Source: Apis mellifera
Taxonomy: Eukaryota; Arthropoda; Insecta; Hymenoptera; Apidae
Direction of reading: 5' to 3'
Assembly: GCF_003254395.2 (NCBI RefSeq)
Contig: NC_037639.1
Coordinates: forward strand, 2,212,501 to 2,276,500
DNA length: 64,000 nt
Under the pieces are notes generated by a model that saw only the letters and a list, made by a program, of their open reading frames with translations, had not been told where the DNA came from and ran no database searches. Both the position numbers and the translations under genes were made by a program. This document shows, in pieces, positions 63,538-64,000 of the stretch (positions within the stretch are counted from its first letter, which is position 1; each line of letters begins with the position of its first letter).

Positions 63538-64000
63538 TGCATAATATATATTTCTTGATATATAATTTTTATTAATATTAAATATAATATTAAATAAATC
63601 AGAAATTGAAACATTGTCTATATAAGTATTAGTGATATATTATTAAGTTTATAAATATTAATTGTGGGTGTTACGAAACTATAATATTTAATAGGTTAAG
63701 TATTTTTTTTTTTATTAATTATTTTAATATTTTACTAATTATTGTTTAAACAAAAAAGTAATCACATGTATAAAATATGTATAATTAATAATTGATTATT
63801 ACTTTAAAAATGAAGATGATAAACAAAATTTTAAAAATATATAAAAAATGTTTCGATTTTATTAATTGATATTTTGATTTAAAAGTATGAAATAAGTAAA
63901 ATTTATAAATATTTTTTATTCCTTTATAATTCTCTTAAAATATTAAAAATTAATTAATTTATATAATATTTATATAATATTAATAGTTATACTATTAATA

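Larger units (their letters stand above)
54851..64000. other. Right flank, no gene seen
   Basis: AT-rich sequence upstream of the proposed promoter. No coding region, RNA gene or transposon ends are supported. A slightly less AT-rich patch at 57,720-57,860 carries a 72-codon minus-strand frame without coding character or splice signals that I trust. Microsatellites are listed separately. Confidence 0.6.

Noticed and set aside
1..64000. CRISPR arrays, operons, ribosome binding sites, tRNA or rRNA genes
   Set aside because: Nothing with regular spacers, conserved RNA arms or prokaryotic organisation was seen; the intron-bearing gene shows a eukaryotic nuclear context.

Overview
The window looks like a nuclear genomic segment from an insect with a very AT-rich genome. 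A hymenopteran such as a honey bee (Apis) is my best inference. The evidence is the extreme AT content outside exons, the dense TA and TAA microsatellites, the GT-AG introns with a short 3' pyrimidine or U-rich tract, and a CpG-bearing promoter patch that stands out from CpG-poor surroundings. Nothing points to a bacterium, virus or organelle: there are no operons, rRNAs or tRNAs that I can recognise.

One gene dominates the window. It is a split gene on the minus strand, running from a proposed transcription start near 54,708 leftwards to at least 27,791. Ten consecutive exons (47,390 to 27,791) join in one reading frame. Every splice phase agrees across all nine introns, and 3,258 coding bases (1,086 codons) stay open. 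The encoded protein is rich in Ser, Thr, Asn, Pro, Asp and Glu and mostly low in predicted order. It has short conserved-looking islands: an aromatic and acidic helix in the 38 kb exon, two charged helices in the 36 kb exon, and an acidic stretch followed by a Trp/Lys basic patch across the 32.6 and 28.0 kb exons. There is no catalytic domain and no membrane segment. I read it as part of a large cytoplasmic scaffold or cytoskeletal-adaptor protein. I cannot name it with confidence; a Klarsicht-type (LINC/KASH-related) protein is one low-confidence candidate to test. A possible first coding exon lies at 49,345-49,434, and a possible short terminal exon with a stop lies at 24,700-24,783. Both need transcript evidence.

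The promoter region at about 54.24-54.85 kb is the most GC- and CpG-rich non-coding stretch. On the minus strand it has a TATA-like box, an arthropod Inr motif exactly 28 bases downstream, a CTCF-like core between them, and a splice donor that would end a non-coding first exon at 54,570.

The left 24-27 kb and right 9 kb contain no gene I can support. The left part holds repeats: at least three diverged copies of an unnamed element of roughly 1-1.75 kb (one pair abutting head-to-head at about 14.98 kb), a roughly 1.7 kb element bounded by 25-base terminal inverted repeats (19,817-21,530), two local tandem duplications, and many microsatellites and AT palindromes. The right flank is AT-rich sequence with microsatellites only.
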